Shown: positions 38,144-46,241 of the stretch, piece by piece
Layout of the letters: the number at the start of each line of letters is the position of its first letter
Position numbering within the stretch: the stretch's first letter is position 1
Position numbers and translations under genes: made by a program
NCBI RefSeq assembly: GCF_030063455.1
Contig: NZ_JASITB010000004.1
Span: 186,001 to 250,000, forward strand
DNA: 64,000 nucleotides
Reading direction: 5' to 3'
Source of the DNA: Cryobacterium sp. PH31-O1
GTDB taxonomy: Bacteria; Actinomycetota; Actinomycetes; Actinomycetales; Microbacteriaceae
The notes under the pieces: generated by a model
What the model was told of the DNA's origin: nothing
The model's database searches: none
What the model saw: the letters and a program-made list of their open reading frames with translations, nothing else

Positions 38144-38974
38144 TCAGCGCACCGACTTGCGCTCGTAGATCGCCCGCGACCAGGCATACCCGGCGAGCGC
38201 GATCACGACGCACCAGCCGAGGGCCAACACCGGGTTGGCGCCGAGCGGGGTGCCGAGCAACAGCCCGCGGATCGTCTCGATGAACGGTGTGAAGGGCTGG
38301 TACAGCGCGAACCAGGCCAACCCGGCGGGCATCGACTCCGTCGGCACGAAGCCGCTACCGAGCAGCGGCAGCAGCGTCAGGATCAGCGGCAGGTTGCTCG
38401 CCGTCTCGACCGATTTGGCCTGCATGCCCATGGCAACCCCGAGCCAGCTGATCGCGTAGGCGACGAGCGCGAGCAGGCCGGCGGCGGCCATCCACTCGAC
38501 CGGTGAAGCCGTGGGGCGAAACCCGATCAGCAGCCCAACGCCGAGAACGAGCGTGACGGCGATCAAGGCCTGAATGGCGTTGCCGAGCACATGTCCGGCG
38601 AGCACCGCTGCCCGCGAAATGGCCATGGTGCGAAAGCGTGCGGTAACGCCCGTGGTCATATCCATCGAGACCGTGGTCGCGGTGCCGCCAGCGGTACCCG
38701 CGATCGTGATCAACAGGATGCCAGGCAGCACGTATGCCAAATAGGCTTCCCGCCCACCGGCCGGGTTGACGCCGGGCAGTCCGGCCCCGAGAGTGCCGCC
38801 GAACACGAACACGAACAGCAGCAGAATCACCACGGGTCCCACGATGGTGAACACCGACAGTCCCGGGTAGCGCACCATGTGCAGCAGGTTGCGGTGCAGC
38901 ATGGTCAGCGAGTCGGCGACGACGTGCGACGGCCGACGGATGCCCGCGGCCGGGCTGCGCAGCATGGTGTTCAT
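38144..38974 (-). CDS. ABC-2 permease (DrrB-like)
   Basis: A 276-residue membrane protein with about six helices and a long cytoplasmic N terminus. Typical segments are SVFTIVGPVVILLLFVFVFG, YLAYVLPGILLITIAGTAGG and the TGVTARFRTMAISRAAVLAG coupling region. It overlaps the ATPase gene by 4 bases. DrrAB-type exporters move lipophilic drugs or lipids; no producer genes are nearby, so self-defence or lipid export is more likely than export of its own antibiotic. Confidence 0.92.
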   Translation of the reverse strand: MNTMLRSPAAGIRRPSHVVADSLTMLHRNLLHMVRYPGLSVFTIVGPVVILLLFVFVFGGTLGAGLPGVNPAGGREAYLAYVLPGILLITIAGTAGGTATTVSMDMTTGVTARFRTMAISRAAVLAGHVLGNAIQALIAVTLVLGVGLLIGFRPTASPVEWMAAAGLLALVAYAISWLGVAMGMQAKSVETASNLPLILTLLPLLGSGFVPTESMPAGLAWFALYQPFTPFIETIRGLLLGTPLGANPVLALGWCVVIALAGYAWSRAIYERKSVR

Positions 38975-39933
38975 GATTTCATTCCTTTCGCGTCGACCGG
39001 GCCGGCCTGAGTCTTCGTGCCGGTGAGGGCGAAGAAGACGTCATCGAGGTCTGGAGTGTGAATGCTGAGGTCGGCGACCTCAACTTTGGCTGTTTCGAGG
39101 CGGTCCAACACCGAGCGCAGCGCCCCGACTCCGCCGTCGCTCGGTACGATGAGGGCGAGATCGACATCATCGCGGGTTGACTCGTCGAGCAGGCGGGCGG
39201 CGGCATCCAGCGCGATAGCATCCCCAAACCGCAGCCGGATATGGCCGCCGGGCACGAGGCGCTTGAGTTCGTTCGGCGTACCCTCAGCGACTATGCGGCC
39301 CCCGTCGAGCACCGCGATACGGTCGGCGAGGTGGTCCGCCTCGTTGAGGTACTGGGTGGTCAGCAGCACCGTCGTGCCCTCCATCACGAGGCCCCGCACG
39401 ATGTCCCACATCGTGCGCCGACTGCGCGGGTCGAGACCGGCGGTGGGTTCATCGAGAAAAATCACGCTCGGTGCCTGCACCAGGGTCATCGCGAGGTCGA
39501 GGCGGCGCTGCATGCCGCCGGAGTAGGTGGCGAGCGGCTTGCGGGCGGCGTCGACGAGGTCGAACTGATCGAGCAGTTCGGCCACCCGAGCCTTCGAGCG
39601 CTTCGGCCGTAGGTGGCGCAGGCGGGCCATCAGCATAAGGTTCTCCTCGCCGGTAAGCAAGCTGTCGACGGCGGAGAATTGCCCGGTGAGACCGATCTGG
39701 GTGCGCACGCCGGCCTGGTCGCGCACGATGTCGCATCCGTTCACGAACGCCGTGCCGGCATCGGGCCGCAGCAGGGTCGAAAGAACGTGCACGGTCGTGG
39801 TTTTGCCGGCTCCGTTCGGGCCGAGCAGCGCGGTCACGGTGCCCGCCTGCACGCTGAGGTCGACGTCGTCGAGCACGACCTGTTTGCCGTAGCACTTGCG
39901 CAATCCGTGCACGTCGATCGCTGGGGTGGTCAT
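38971..39933 (-). CDS. ABC transporter ATP-binding protein (DrrA-like)
   Basis: A 320-residue ATPase. Walker A is LLGPNGAGKTTT near residue 37, signature TYSGGMQRRLDLAMTLVQ and Walker B SVIFLDEPTAGLDPRSRR. A C-terminal domain ends DLSIHTPDLDDVFFALTG, which is characteristic of the DrrA group. It is coupled to the DrrB-like permease and follows the DUF4097 gene after 54 bases. Confidence 0.93.
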   Translation of the reverse strand: MTTPAIDVHGLRKCYGKQVVLDDVDLSVQAGTVTALLGPNGAGKTTTVHVLSTLLRPDAGTAFVNGCDIVRDQAGVRTQIGLTGQFSAVDSLLTGEENLMLMARLRHLRPKRSKARVAELLDQFDLVDAARKPLATYSGGMQRRLDLAMTLVQAPSVIFLDEPTAGLDPRSRRTMWDIVRGLVMEGTTVLLTTQYLNEADHLADRIAVLDGGRIVAEGTPNELKRLVPGGHIRLRFGDAIALDAAARLLDESTRDDVDLALIVPSDGGVGALRSVLDRLETAKVEVADLSIHTPDLDDVFFALTGTKTQAGPVDAKGMKS

Positions 39934-39987
39934 GGTGTCGTTCCTTTCTGTTGGTATTGTTCGGTCGACGGATCGCTGGCACGATCC

Positions 39988-40845
39988 TTATAGATCCACC
40001 GCGCGAGCTCGCTGGATGGTGATGTTGCCGTACTGGGTGCGCGCACGCACGGCGATCGCCTGTTCGGATGCGTCGGGCGCGGTGTCGCCGGTGAGCTCGT
40101 TGCGCACATGGCCCTCTTTCGACGACAGGTCGAGCCAGGCGGGAACGCCGAGCTTCACGCCGATGGTGACCTGGCCGAAGCCACTCTCTACCTGAACGGA
40201 ACCGGTCGATACGTCGCGCAGCTGGATGCTGCCGTAAGCGGTCCTGGCCGAGACGGATGCGAGCGCTTTCGTGATCTCGAGGTCGCCATAGGAGAGCTTG
40301 GCGTCGAGATCGCCGCCGCACTCACCGACCAAGATGCTGCCGTGCGATGCTTTGAGAATCGCATCTCCGGCGACCGAGCCGACGCGGATCTGGCCGTGAT
40401 CGGCCGTGATCTCGGCCGTGCCCCGGATGGTGCCGACGGTTGCGTTGCCGTGCGAGGCGCGCAGCCACAGGTCGCCGGTGCTGTCGATATCCACCGGCCC
40501 CATCGAACATTTGATCCGGGTAGCGCCGAGAACGCCGACCGTGCGCAGGTCACCGACGGCGAGCTCAGCGGTGAATCGCGACCCGGCTGGCAGCTCGATC
40601 TTCACGTCGACCGATTCTGTGGGGCCGAACCAGCTGATGCGCGGTTTAGGCCCCACAATGGTCAGGCGCGCACCGGCGAAGTCGACCCGGGTCTCCTCCG
40701 CGCCGCGCAGGTCGACCGCTTTCGTCGGGTTGGCGGGCGACACGGTCACGACCGTATCGGTGCGGTCACCGGCGACGATTTCGATGGCACCGACCTGCAG
40801 GTTGATGGCGAGGTCGATAGGCGTTGGAGTGGTGAATGTGGGCAT
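39988..40845 (-). CDS. DUF4097-type beta-helical repeat protein
   Basis: A 285-residue protein with no signal peptide. The body is a series of short beta-strand units with repeating Gly/Asp turns (VGDLRTVGV, SHGNATVGTIRGTAEI, HGQIRVGSVAGDAILKASHG, YGSIQLRDVSTGSVQVES), as in adhesin-like DUF4097 domains. ATG 40845 has AAAGG upstream; the frame continues upstream without a family match. It lies between the ribbon-helix-helix gene and drrAB and is likely one operon with them. Function unknown. Confidence 0.82.
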   Translation of the reverse strand: MPTFTTPTPIDLAINLQVGAIEIVAGDRTDTVVTVSPANPTKAVDLRGAEETRVDFAGARLTIVGPKPRISWFGPTESVDVKIELPAGSRFTAELAVGDLRTVGVLGATRIKCSMGPVDIDSTGDLWLRASHGNATVGTIRGTAEITADHGQIRVGSVAGDAILKASHGSILVGECGGDLDAKLSYGDLEITKALASVSARTAYGSIQLRDVSTGSVQVESGFGQVTIGVKLGVPAWLDLSSKEGHVRNELTGDTAPDASEQAIAVRARTQYGNITIQRARAVDL

Positions 40846-40921
40846 GCTAACGCTGCCTTTCCGGGCGTGGTTGTGCGACCTGCGCGGGTGCGAAGGTGGG
40901 ATGATGCGGCGGCCTGGCGCC

Positions 40922-41410
40922 TTAGCGCGCCCAGCCTGTGAAGTTGTCACCGCTGCGCAGGGTGCGCTGCGCAGATCGTCGTTGCTTGGGTTGCAGGGCT
41001 GCCGCGATCGCACGCACCAGCCAGCTGTTCACCGACAGGCCGTCCGCTGCCGCCGCGTCGTCGACCCGCGCTTTGAGGGCGTCCGGCAGGCGCAGGGTCG
41101 TGCGCGAGGTGCTCGTGTCGTCAAGTTCGACGGATGCCGGGCCTCGCTCGTCACTGTCAGCCTCCGAACTCGACTGGGTCACCACGAACTCGATCTCGCG
41201 ACCGCGCAGCCGCAGGTCGACCGATCCGGGGGCGAGGTCTCGGGTGATCTCGGCGGCCGCGGCCGACAACACGTCGAGCAGCACGAGGCGTGTCGCCGTG
41301 TCGAGTGCGGCGGCGAGGCGCTCGGCGACGACGCGAGTGTCTGCGGTGCCGTTTTCGGCGGCATCCGCTAACTGGTGCTGCAGGTCGTTGACGTACTGGC
41401 CGAGTTCCAT
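40922..41410 (-). CDS. Ribbon-helix-helix (HicB-like) DNA-binding protein
   Basis: A 162-residue protein. The C-terminal quarter is an Arc/HicB-type ribbon-helix-helix: SRTTLRLPDALKARVDDAAA then DGLSVNSWLVRAIAAALQ. The N-terminal helical part (ELGQYVNDLQHQLADAAENG) resembles a dimerisation or ligand domain. No HicA toxin gene is adjacent, so it is a regulator rather than a toxin-antitoxin unit. ATG 41410 lies six bases after a -10 element, suggesting a leaderless mRNA, and inverted repeats overlap the promoter. Confidence 0.82.
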   Translation of the reverse strand: MELGQYVNDLQHQLADAAENGTADTRVVAERLAAALDTATRLVLLDVLSAAAAEITRDLAPGSVDLRLRGREIEFVVTQSSSEADSDERGPASVELDDTSTSRTTLRLPDALKARVDDAAAADGLSVNSWLVRAIAAALQPKQRRSAQRTLRSGDNFTGWAR

Positions 41411-41416
41411 ATCGTC

Positions 41417-41460
41417 ATAGTGACACCAGTATGGTGTCATGTCAACACATGTTGGTGTCA
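41417..41460 (-). promoter_or_regulatory. Promoter with embedded operator of the RHH gene
   Basis: On the minus strand, TTGACA (41440-41445) and CACTAT (41417-41422) are separated by exactly 17 bases. Between them and overlapping both ends is TGACACCA-TAC-TGGTGTCA (41421-41439), a perfect 8-3-8 palindrome. A third TGACACCA half-site lies upstream (41453-41460). The arrangement predicts autorepression by the ribbon-helix-helix protein. Confidence 0.7.
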
Positions 41461-41638
41461 AAACAGGACGCGTGCTATTTGGGCCTGCATCGTTCGCGGC
41501 CGAGCCTCAAGGCGGCGAAGATCGCGCCCTGCATGGCAGGACTACCGCTCCGTGGGGATCAGTGCCGTCGCAATCGCCGTAGCGACGTCAATCGCCGAGA
41601 CGGTGTCGTTTTCGGCGCTCAGTTCGTCAGCGCAAAAC

Positions 41639-41682
41639 TTGACGTGTAAGTATTGTTTATCGATATACTGATGTCGATAAAC
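41639..41682 (+). promoter_or_regulatory. Promoter/operator of the DUF2975-Cro operon
   Basis: TTGACG (41639-41644) and TATACT (41664-41669) resemble -35 and -10 elements with a 19-base spacer. GTTTATCGA (41655-41663) and TCGATAAAC (41674-41682) form a perfect 9-bp palindrome around the -10. A site here would block RNA polymerase, as expected for repression by the Cro-like protein encoded downstream. The rest of the 41461-41640 gap holds nothing I can support. Confidence 0.6.
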
Positions 41683-41694
41683 GATAGGAAAAGC

Positions 41695-42171
41695 ATGAAT
41701 CGCACGACGATCGCCTCCCTGAAAACGCTCATCTTCGTACTCATCGCACTATTAGTGGTGTGCCAGGTGTTCGTTGTTCCCGCAGTCGCACAACAAATGG
41801 TCGAACGATCCCCCCATCTCGGCTATCTGCACGTGCCGGGAATACTCGTCGCTGTGGGGTTTCTGCTCTGCGTGCAGGTCGCGCTCGTTTGCGTGTGGCG
41901 GTTGCTTTCCATGGTGCGGGCCTCCATCATTTTCAGCGACGATGCCTTCACCTACGTCGATATCATTCTCGGAATCGTCGCTCTGGCGACCCTTCTCATC
42001 GTGGGATCATTCATCACCCTGGCAGTCGCGGGTGGCGCATCGCCTTCGGTGGTCATCCTGTGTTTGCTGGGAATCGTTATCGGTGCTGGACACGCGTTGC
42101 TGATCATCGTGATGCGTGGCCTCCTGCGAAAAGCCTCCCAGCTCGAACAAGACCTCGCGGAAGTCGTCTGA
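41695..42171 (+). CDS. DUF2975 membrane protein
   Basis: A 158-residue protein with four hydrophobic segments (residues about 9-30, 45-66, 83-108, 114-137), including LKTLIFVLIALLVVCQVFVV and FTYVDIILGIVALATLLIVG. The FSDDAFTYVDIIL-type stretch between helices 2 and 3 is characteristic of DUF2975 proteins, which usually travel with a small Cro-like regulator as here. ATG 41695 has AGGAAAAG upstream. Its stop overlaps the next start by one base. Confidence 0.85.
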   Translation: MNRTTIASLKTLIFVLIALLVVCQVFVVPAVAQQMVERSPHLGYLHVPGILVAVGFLLCVQVALVCVWRLLSMVRASIIFSDDAFTYVDIILGIVALATLLIVGSFITLAVAGGASPSVVILCLLGIVIGAGHALLIIVMRGLLRKASQLEQDLAEVV

Positions 42172-42419
42172 TGCCCATCGTGATCAACCTTGATGTCGAA
42201 CTCGCGAAGAAAAAGATGTCGGTTTCCGACTTCGCCGCTGCGATCGACATCACGCCGGCGAATGTGTCCGTGCTCAAGAACGGTCGGGCAAAAGCGGTGC
42301 GATTCTCGACCCTGAACTCGATCTGTCGTGTGCTCGAATGCCAGCCCGGCGACATCTTGATGTGGGTACCCGAAGATGGGGCTGCCACCGAGACACGCAC
42401 CACGGCGACCGGGGTATGA
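42171..42419 (+). CDS. Cro/CI-type small regulator (YozG-like)
   Basis: An 82-residue helix-turn-helix protein: PIVINLDVELAKKKMSVSDF, then AAAIDITPANVSVLKNGRAK with the recognition helix and VRFSTLNSICRVLECQPGDI. This is the single-domain Xre type usually paired with DUF2975. Both its start and its stop overlap neighbours (TGATG and ATGA), so translation of all three genes is coupled. It is the likely ligand of the palindrome at 41655-41682. Confidence 0.92.
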   Translation: MPIVINLDVELAKKKMSVSDFAAAIDITPANVSVLKNGRAKAVRFSTLNSICRVLECQPGDILMWVPEDGAATETRTTATGV

Positions 42420-45400
42420 GCGTGCCGCGGGTTGCGCAGTCCTGGAGCGATGTCGCGATTCACCACCTCCTCGAGCGGAGGCTGTGCCCCGTCTGCGAGA
42501 TGGCCGCGCTGCCCAATGGACCATGCCGCAACTGCGGTGCCGAGCTGGTCGGTGCGCTGGCGGCCGAGCTCTGGGCCGCCTCGGAGGCGGCCGCCGCCGC
42601 GCTCGTAGCACGGCAGGAGGCGCTCGTGCGCGTGTCGCATCCCTCCTCGGTGCGCACGGCCTCAGCCGGCGGCGCGCTGCCGGCACCGAGTTACCAGCGG
42701 ATGCCGCCGCGACCTCAGGCGACCCGCAAGGCAGAGATCACTGTCGCACCGCGGTCGAGCGCGACGGTGCAGTCCGTGATGGCAATCGCGGGCGCTGGAT
42801 TGTTCGCGGTCTCCGCCGTCGTCTTCACGTTCTTCAACCCCGACTTTAACGATCACGCTCTACGCAGCGTGATCGTCGGCCTGATCACGGTCCTCTTCCT
42901 CGGCGGCGCCTGGCTGCTCGCCCGCCGCAAACTACAGTTCTCGGCGGAGGCCGTGGGCGGCCTCGGAATGGTCTTCGTTGCCCTCGACGTCTATGCGTTC
43001 TCAGAACTGGTGCCGACCGGCCTAAGCCCGTGGGTGTTCGCCGCCGCCGCAACGCTCGCGAGCGGGGCCGTCATGGTCATCGTGTCGACGCGCGCACGCA
43101 TCCGCAGCTGGCTCTGGATCTCGCTCGTCGGGCTCACCCTCGTTCCCGCAATGCTGGGATATGCGGGCGGAACCGCACTGTCGGCAACCTGGGGGCACCT
43201 CGGAGTGGGTTTCGTTGCGCTTGCCCTGATGGGTTCGATAGCGGGGCTGGCTCAGCGATTTGATGGACACCTCCGATTTGAACGCCTAACGGCCGCGATA
43301 ATCCAGATGGCTGCGACTGCCATCGTGGCTACCCAGATGTGGTTCATCGACTCCAGAACCACGACCGAGCACTGGGTGATGATCACCGCGGTGCTGCTGG
43401 CTATAACGGCGCTTGCCGCGCTCTCCACACGGCAGTACGCCAAGAACTTCTGGAGCGCTGTGACCGGCGCTGCCGCGATGTCCGCCGCGGTCGGCCTTCC
43501 CTTTGCACTCGATCTCGAAGCCCACGGTGCGGCCGTGTGGTATCAGAGCGTCACGCCCGCAGCGGGCGCCGCCGCGCTCCTCGTGCTGCGGGTGCTGGCT
43601 CCGAGAGCGCGCGCCCTCGGGCGGCAAGCGCTCCTCGGCGGCGCGCTAACGCTGGCCGGTGTGAGCGTATTCTCACCCGTTCTCTTCGCCGTTCTGATCG
43701 GGGCTGTCACGGTGCTGAGTTCTCTCAGCGGCTCAGACCGCGGTGCGAGCGGCATCCTGCCGCAGGGTGGCGTGCTCGCCGTTGCGCTCGGCCTTGGCGC
43801 CATGGCTGCGGGGCTCGGAGCATTCTCGGTGCTAGCCCGGCTCCACAGCGCAGCGAAAACGGATGCCTCCCCATCCGAGAAGGCTCCCCTCAAGCTGGCA
43901 GCGTGGACCGGCTCGATTGCGATCTGGCTCGGCGCCCTTGCCGGGCTCACCCTGGCCTGCCTGCCGGTCTTGCCGCTGTGGTCGCGCATCACGATCGCCC
44001 TGAGCCTGGCGGTGATGGCGACCCTAGCGCTGGTCACGGTTCCACGCCTGCGAAATGCCTCACTGAAGATGCGACTGCCGCTCGTGCTTGGCAGCCATTT
44101 TGCGGTGCTCCTGGCCACTGTTTACTCCTTGGTCGATGGTGCGGTCACCGTCTGGGCGGGCATCGTGATCGTCACTGTCATCGCCATCATCGCGAAAACC
44201 ATGCCGCCCAAGGTGCGTTTTCTGCACGTCGGCGTAGGTTATGCCTACGCGCTGTTCGTCTTCGCGAGCGCGCTCGACCAGCTCGGCGTCGCTACCAGCC
44301 CACTGCTGAGTCTCACCACGTCGCTCGGCTCGATCGGCGCGATCGCCGCAACCTACCTTCGAAGAGTTGAGCCGCGAGCGTGGTACGCGATTCTGGTCGT
44401 GACGTCGGTGCCGTTCCTGATCGGAGTCGTGCAGGTCGGCGTCGAGCGCAGCGGCTGGACCGCGCTCTCGACCGCCCTCATCTTTCTGCTGGCTCTTACC
44501 CTTCTCAGCACGCGGCGTGCCGGACTTGGCATCATGATTCGGGCGATCGCTGCCAGTATTCTCGTTCCGTCACTCGCCGTTGTGGTGATCTGCCTGGGCG
44601 CGCAGGTGCTTCTTCGCAGCGCGTCTCCAGTGACCCTGCCGGTGATCGCCGCTATTGTCGCCATCGTGCTCCCCAGCAGCGGTCTGATCGGCTCAATCCT
44701 GAGCAAGCGGGGCGTTGCAACTCGGGATGCCCGGGCGGCTCGAGTCGCCATCGACGTCTCGGCGCTGCTGACCGCAATGATCGCGATCGGGCTGTCGCTC
44801 GTGCGCGTCGCCTCGGGTCTGCCGACCACCTTCATCGTTCTGGTCATCCTTGGGCTCGGGGCCGCAGCAGCGTCATTTTGGGGGAAGCGTTCCTACGGAT
44901 GGTGGGTCGCCGCCGCTTCATTTACCGGCGCGCTGTGGTGCCTGTGGGCCCTGGCCGGCATCAGCACGCTCGAGCCCTACCTGCTCCCGCCGAGCCTGGC
45001 CGCCGCGGTCATTGGCCTGATCCTCACGACACGCGGTTCCCGCGCCGTGTGGCTCTACACCACGGGCTTAGTCGTGGCCGTTGCACCGATTCTCGTGGTC
45101 CTGGCCGTCTCCGGCACGGATGCTGCGACGCTGGCCCCGTGGCGTGGTTACGGCGTCGTCGCCGCGTCCTGGCTCCTACTCGGCCTTGGCGTATTTCTCG
45201 GGCGGGGCGCTCCCGCGTCCGTCGAATTACGACGAGTGTTGCAAATACCAACCCTTGGTGTCGCGATCGTCGCCGGGGCGGCCGGTGCGATCCAAGGGGT
45301 GAGATTCGGTCTCGGCGCCGACACGATCATGACCGGAGGGGTGCCGCTCGTTCTGCTCTGCTTTGGAATCGGCTTGGCCGGCGCGATGCCTGCGGCGCTT

Positions 45401-46192
45401 GGCGCGCGCGCCATCCGCTTGATCGTGCCCGTTGACTCGCAACTGTCACGTTCCCGCTGGCTCTATGCACCGCCCACGGTGTACGTGGCGATCGCCACCT
45501 GCACAGCGATCGAGCGCGATTGGTTCACAATCTGGGCAATGTGGTCGCTCATGCTGGCGTATCTCGTCACCATGGTCGTTATAGCCTGGCGGATGCGCAC
45601 CCACCCCACCAGCCTGCCGCCCGTGTGGTTCATCTTCGCGCTCGCCTTGATCACCGCGATCGTGGCGTGGAGTCCGCGCGACCTGCGGGTCGAATGGTTC
45701 TCAATACCCCTGGGCATTTTTCTGCTTACGGCCGGTGCCTTAATTCTGACTGGTGCGCGAGCTTCTGCTGCGTGCGAGCTTCCCGGCATTGGCCGCGGCC
45801 ACGGCGAGACGGTCAACAGCTGGCCGGCAGGATGGAGCGGCTCGTGGGCTCTGCTCGCTCCCGGTATCGTGACCCTGCTGCTGGCATCGGTCATGGCTAC
45901 CTTCACTGACCCACAGACCTGGCGGGCGATTCTCGTGATCATGATTGCCCTCCTCGCCATTGTGATCGGCTCGAGTCTCAAGCTCGCGGCTCCGTTCCTG
46001 ATCGGCATCGTCGTGCTGCCGCTGGAGAATGTTCTCGTATTCCTGGTACAGATCGGCCGGGGAATCGAGTCGATGCCGTGGTGGATCACCCTCGCCGTCG
46101 TCGGCGTCGTGCTTCTAATCATCGCCGTCACCTATGAGCGGCGAGCCGGTGACGCGAACAGCATTACTGATCGGCTTCGAGATCTGCGTTAG
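42416..46192 (+). CDS. Giant polytopic membrane protein with N-terminal zinc ribbon (SCO7613-like)
   Basis: A 1258-residue protein. Residues about 24-42 form a two-CxxC zinc ribbon (CPVCEMAALPNGPCRNCGAE). A hydrophilic Ala/Arg/Ser-rich linker runs to about residue 115. The rest consists of some 30 or more hydrophobic segments, for example SVMAIAGAGLFAVSAVVFTF and ALRSVIVGLITVLFLGGAWL. It resembles the actinobacterial SCO7613 C-terminal group, which has no assigned function. There is no transporter, kinase or transferase motif. It is coupled by ATGA to the Cro-like gene, an unusual partner for that pair. Confidence 0.8.
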   Translation: MSVPRVAQSWSDVAIHHLLERRLCPVCEMAALPNGPCRNCGAELVGALAAELWAASEAAAAALVARQEALVRVSHPSSVRTASAGGALPAPSYQRMPPRPQATRKAEITVAPRSSATVQSVMAIAGAGLFAVSAVVFTFFNPDFNDHALRSVIVGLITVLFLGGAWLLARRKLQFSAEAVGGLGMVFVALDVYAFSELVPTGLSPWVFAAAATLASGAVMVIVSTRARIRSWLWISLVGLTLVPAMLGYAGGTALSATWGHLGVGFVALALMGSIAGLAQRFDGHLRFERLTAAIIQMAATAIVATQMWFIDSRTTTEHWVMITAVLLAITALAALSTRQYAKNFWSAVTGAAAMSAAVGLPFALDLEAHGAAVWYQSVTPAAGAAALLVLRVLAPRARALGRQALLGGALTLAGVSVFSPVLFAVLIGAVTVLSSLSGSDRGASGILPQGGVLAVALGLGAMAAGLGAFSVLARLHSAAKTDASPSEKAPLKLAAWTGSIAIWLGALAGLTLACLPVLPLWSRITIALSLAVMATLALVTVPRLRNASLKMRLPLVLGSHFAVLLATVYSLVDGAVTVWAGIVIVTVIAIIAKTMPPKVRFLHVGVGYAYALFVFASALDQLGVATSPLLSLTTSLGSIGAIAATYLRRVEPRAWYAILVVTSVPFLIGVVQVGVERSGWTALSTALIFLLALTLLSTRRAGLGIMIRAIAASILVPSLAVVVICLGAQVLLRSASPVTLPVIAAIVAIVLPSSGLIGSILSKRGVATRDARAARVAIDVSALLTAMIAIGLSLVRVASGLPTTFIVLVILGLGAAAASFWGKRSYGWWVAAASFTGALWCLWALAGISTLEPYLLPPSLAAAVIGLILTTRGSRAVWLYTTGLVVAVAPILVVLAVSGTDAATLAPWRGYGVVAASWLLLGLGVFLGRGAPASVELRRVLQIPTLGVAIVAGAAGAIQGVRFGLGADTIMTGGVPLVLLCFGIGLAGAMPAALGARAIRLIVPVDSQLSRSRWLYAPPTVYVAIATCTAIERDWFTIWAMWSLMLAYLVTMVVIAWRMRTHPTSLPPVWFIFALALITAIVAWSPRDLRVEWFSIPLGIFLLTAGALILTGARASAACELPGIGRGHGETVNSWPAGWSGSWALLAPGIVTLLLASVMATFTDPQTWRAILVIMIALLAIVIGSSLKLAAPFLIGIVVLPLENVLVFLVQIGRGIESMPWWITLAVVGVVLLIIAVTYERRAGDANSITDRLRDLR

Positions 46193-46241
46193 GCGTACCG
46201 CCCGGCCTTGCATGCGATCGCTTCCGTGAAGTCCTCGTGGG

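Noticed and set aside
40922-41410. HicAB toxin-antitoxin system
   Set aside because: Only a HicB-like ribbon-helix-helix protein is present; there is no HicA-type toxin gene on either side.
41500-41660. Minus-strand frame containing ADELSAENDTVSAIDVATAI
   Set aside because: The composition is gene-like, but there is no start codon or ribosome site before the divergent promoter, and I recognise no family.
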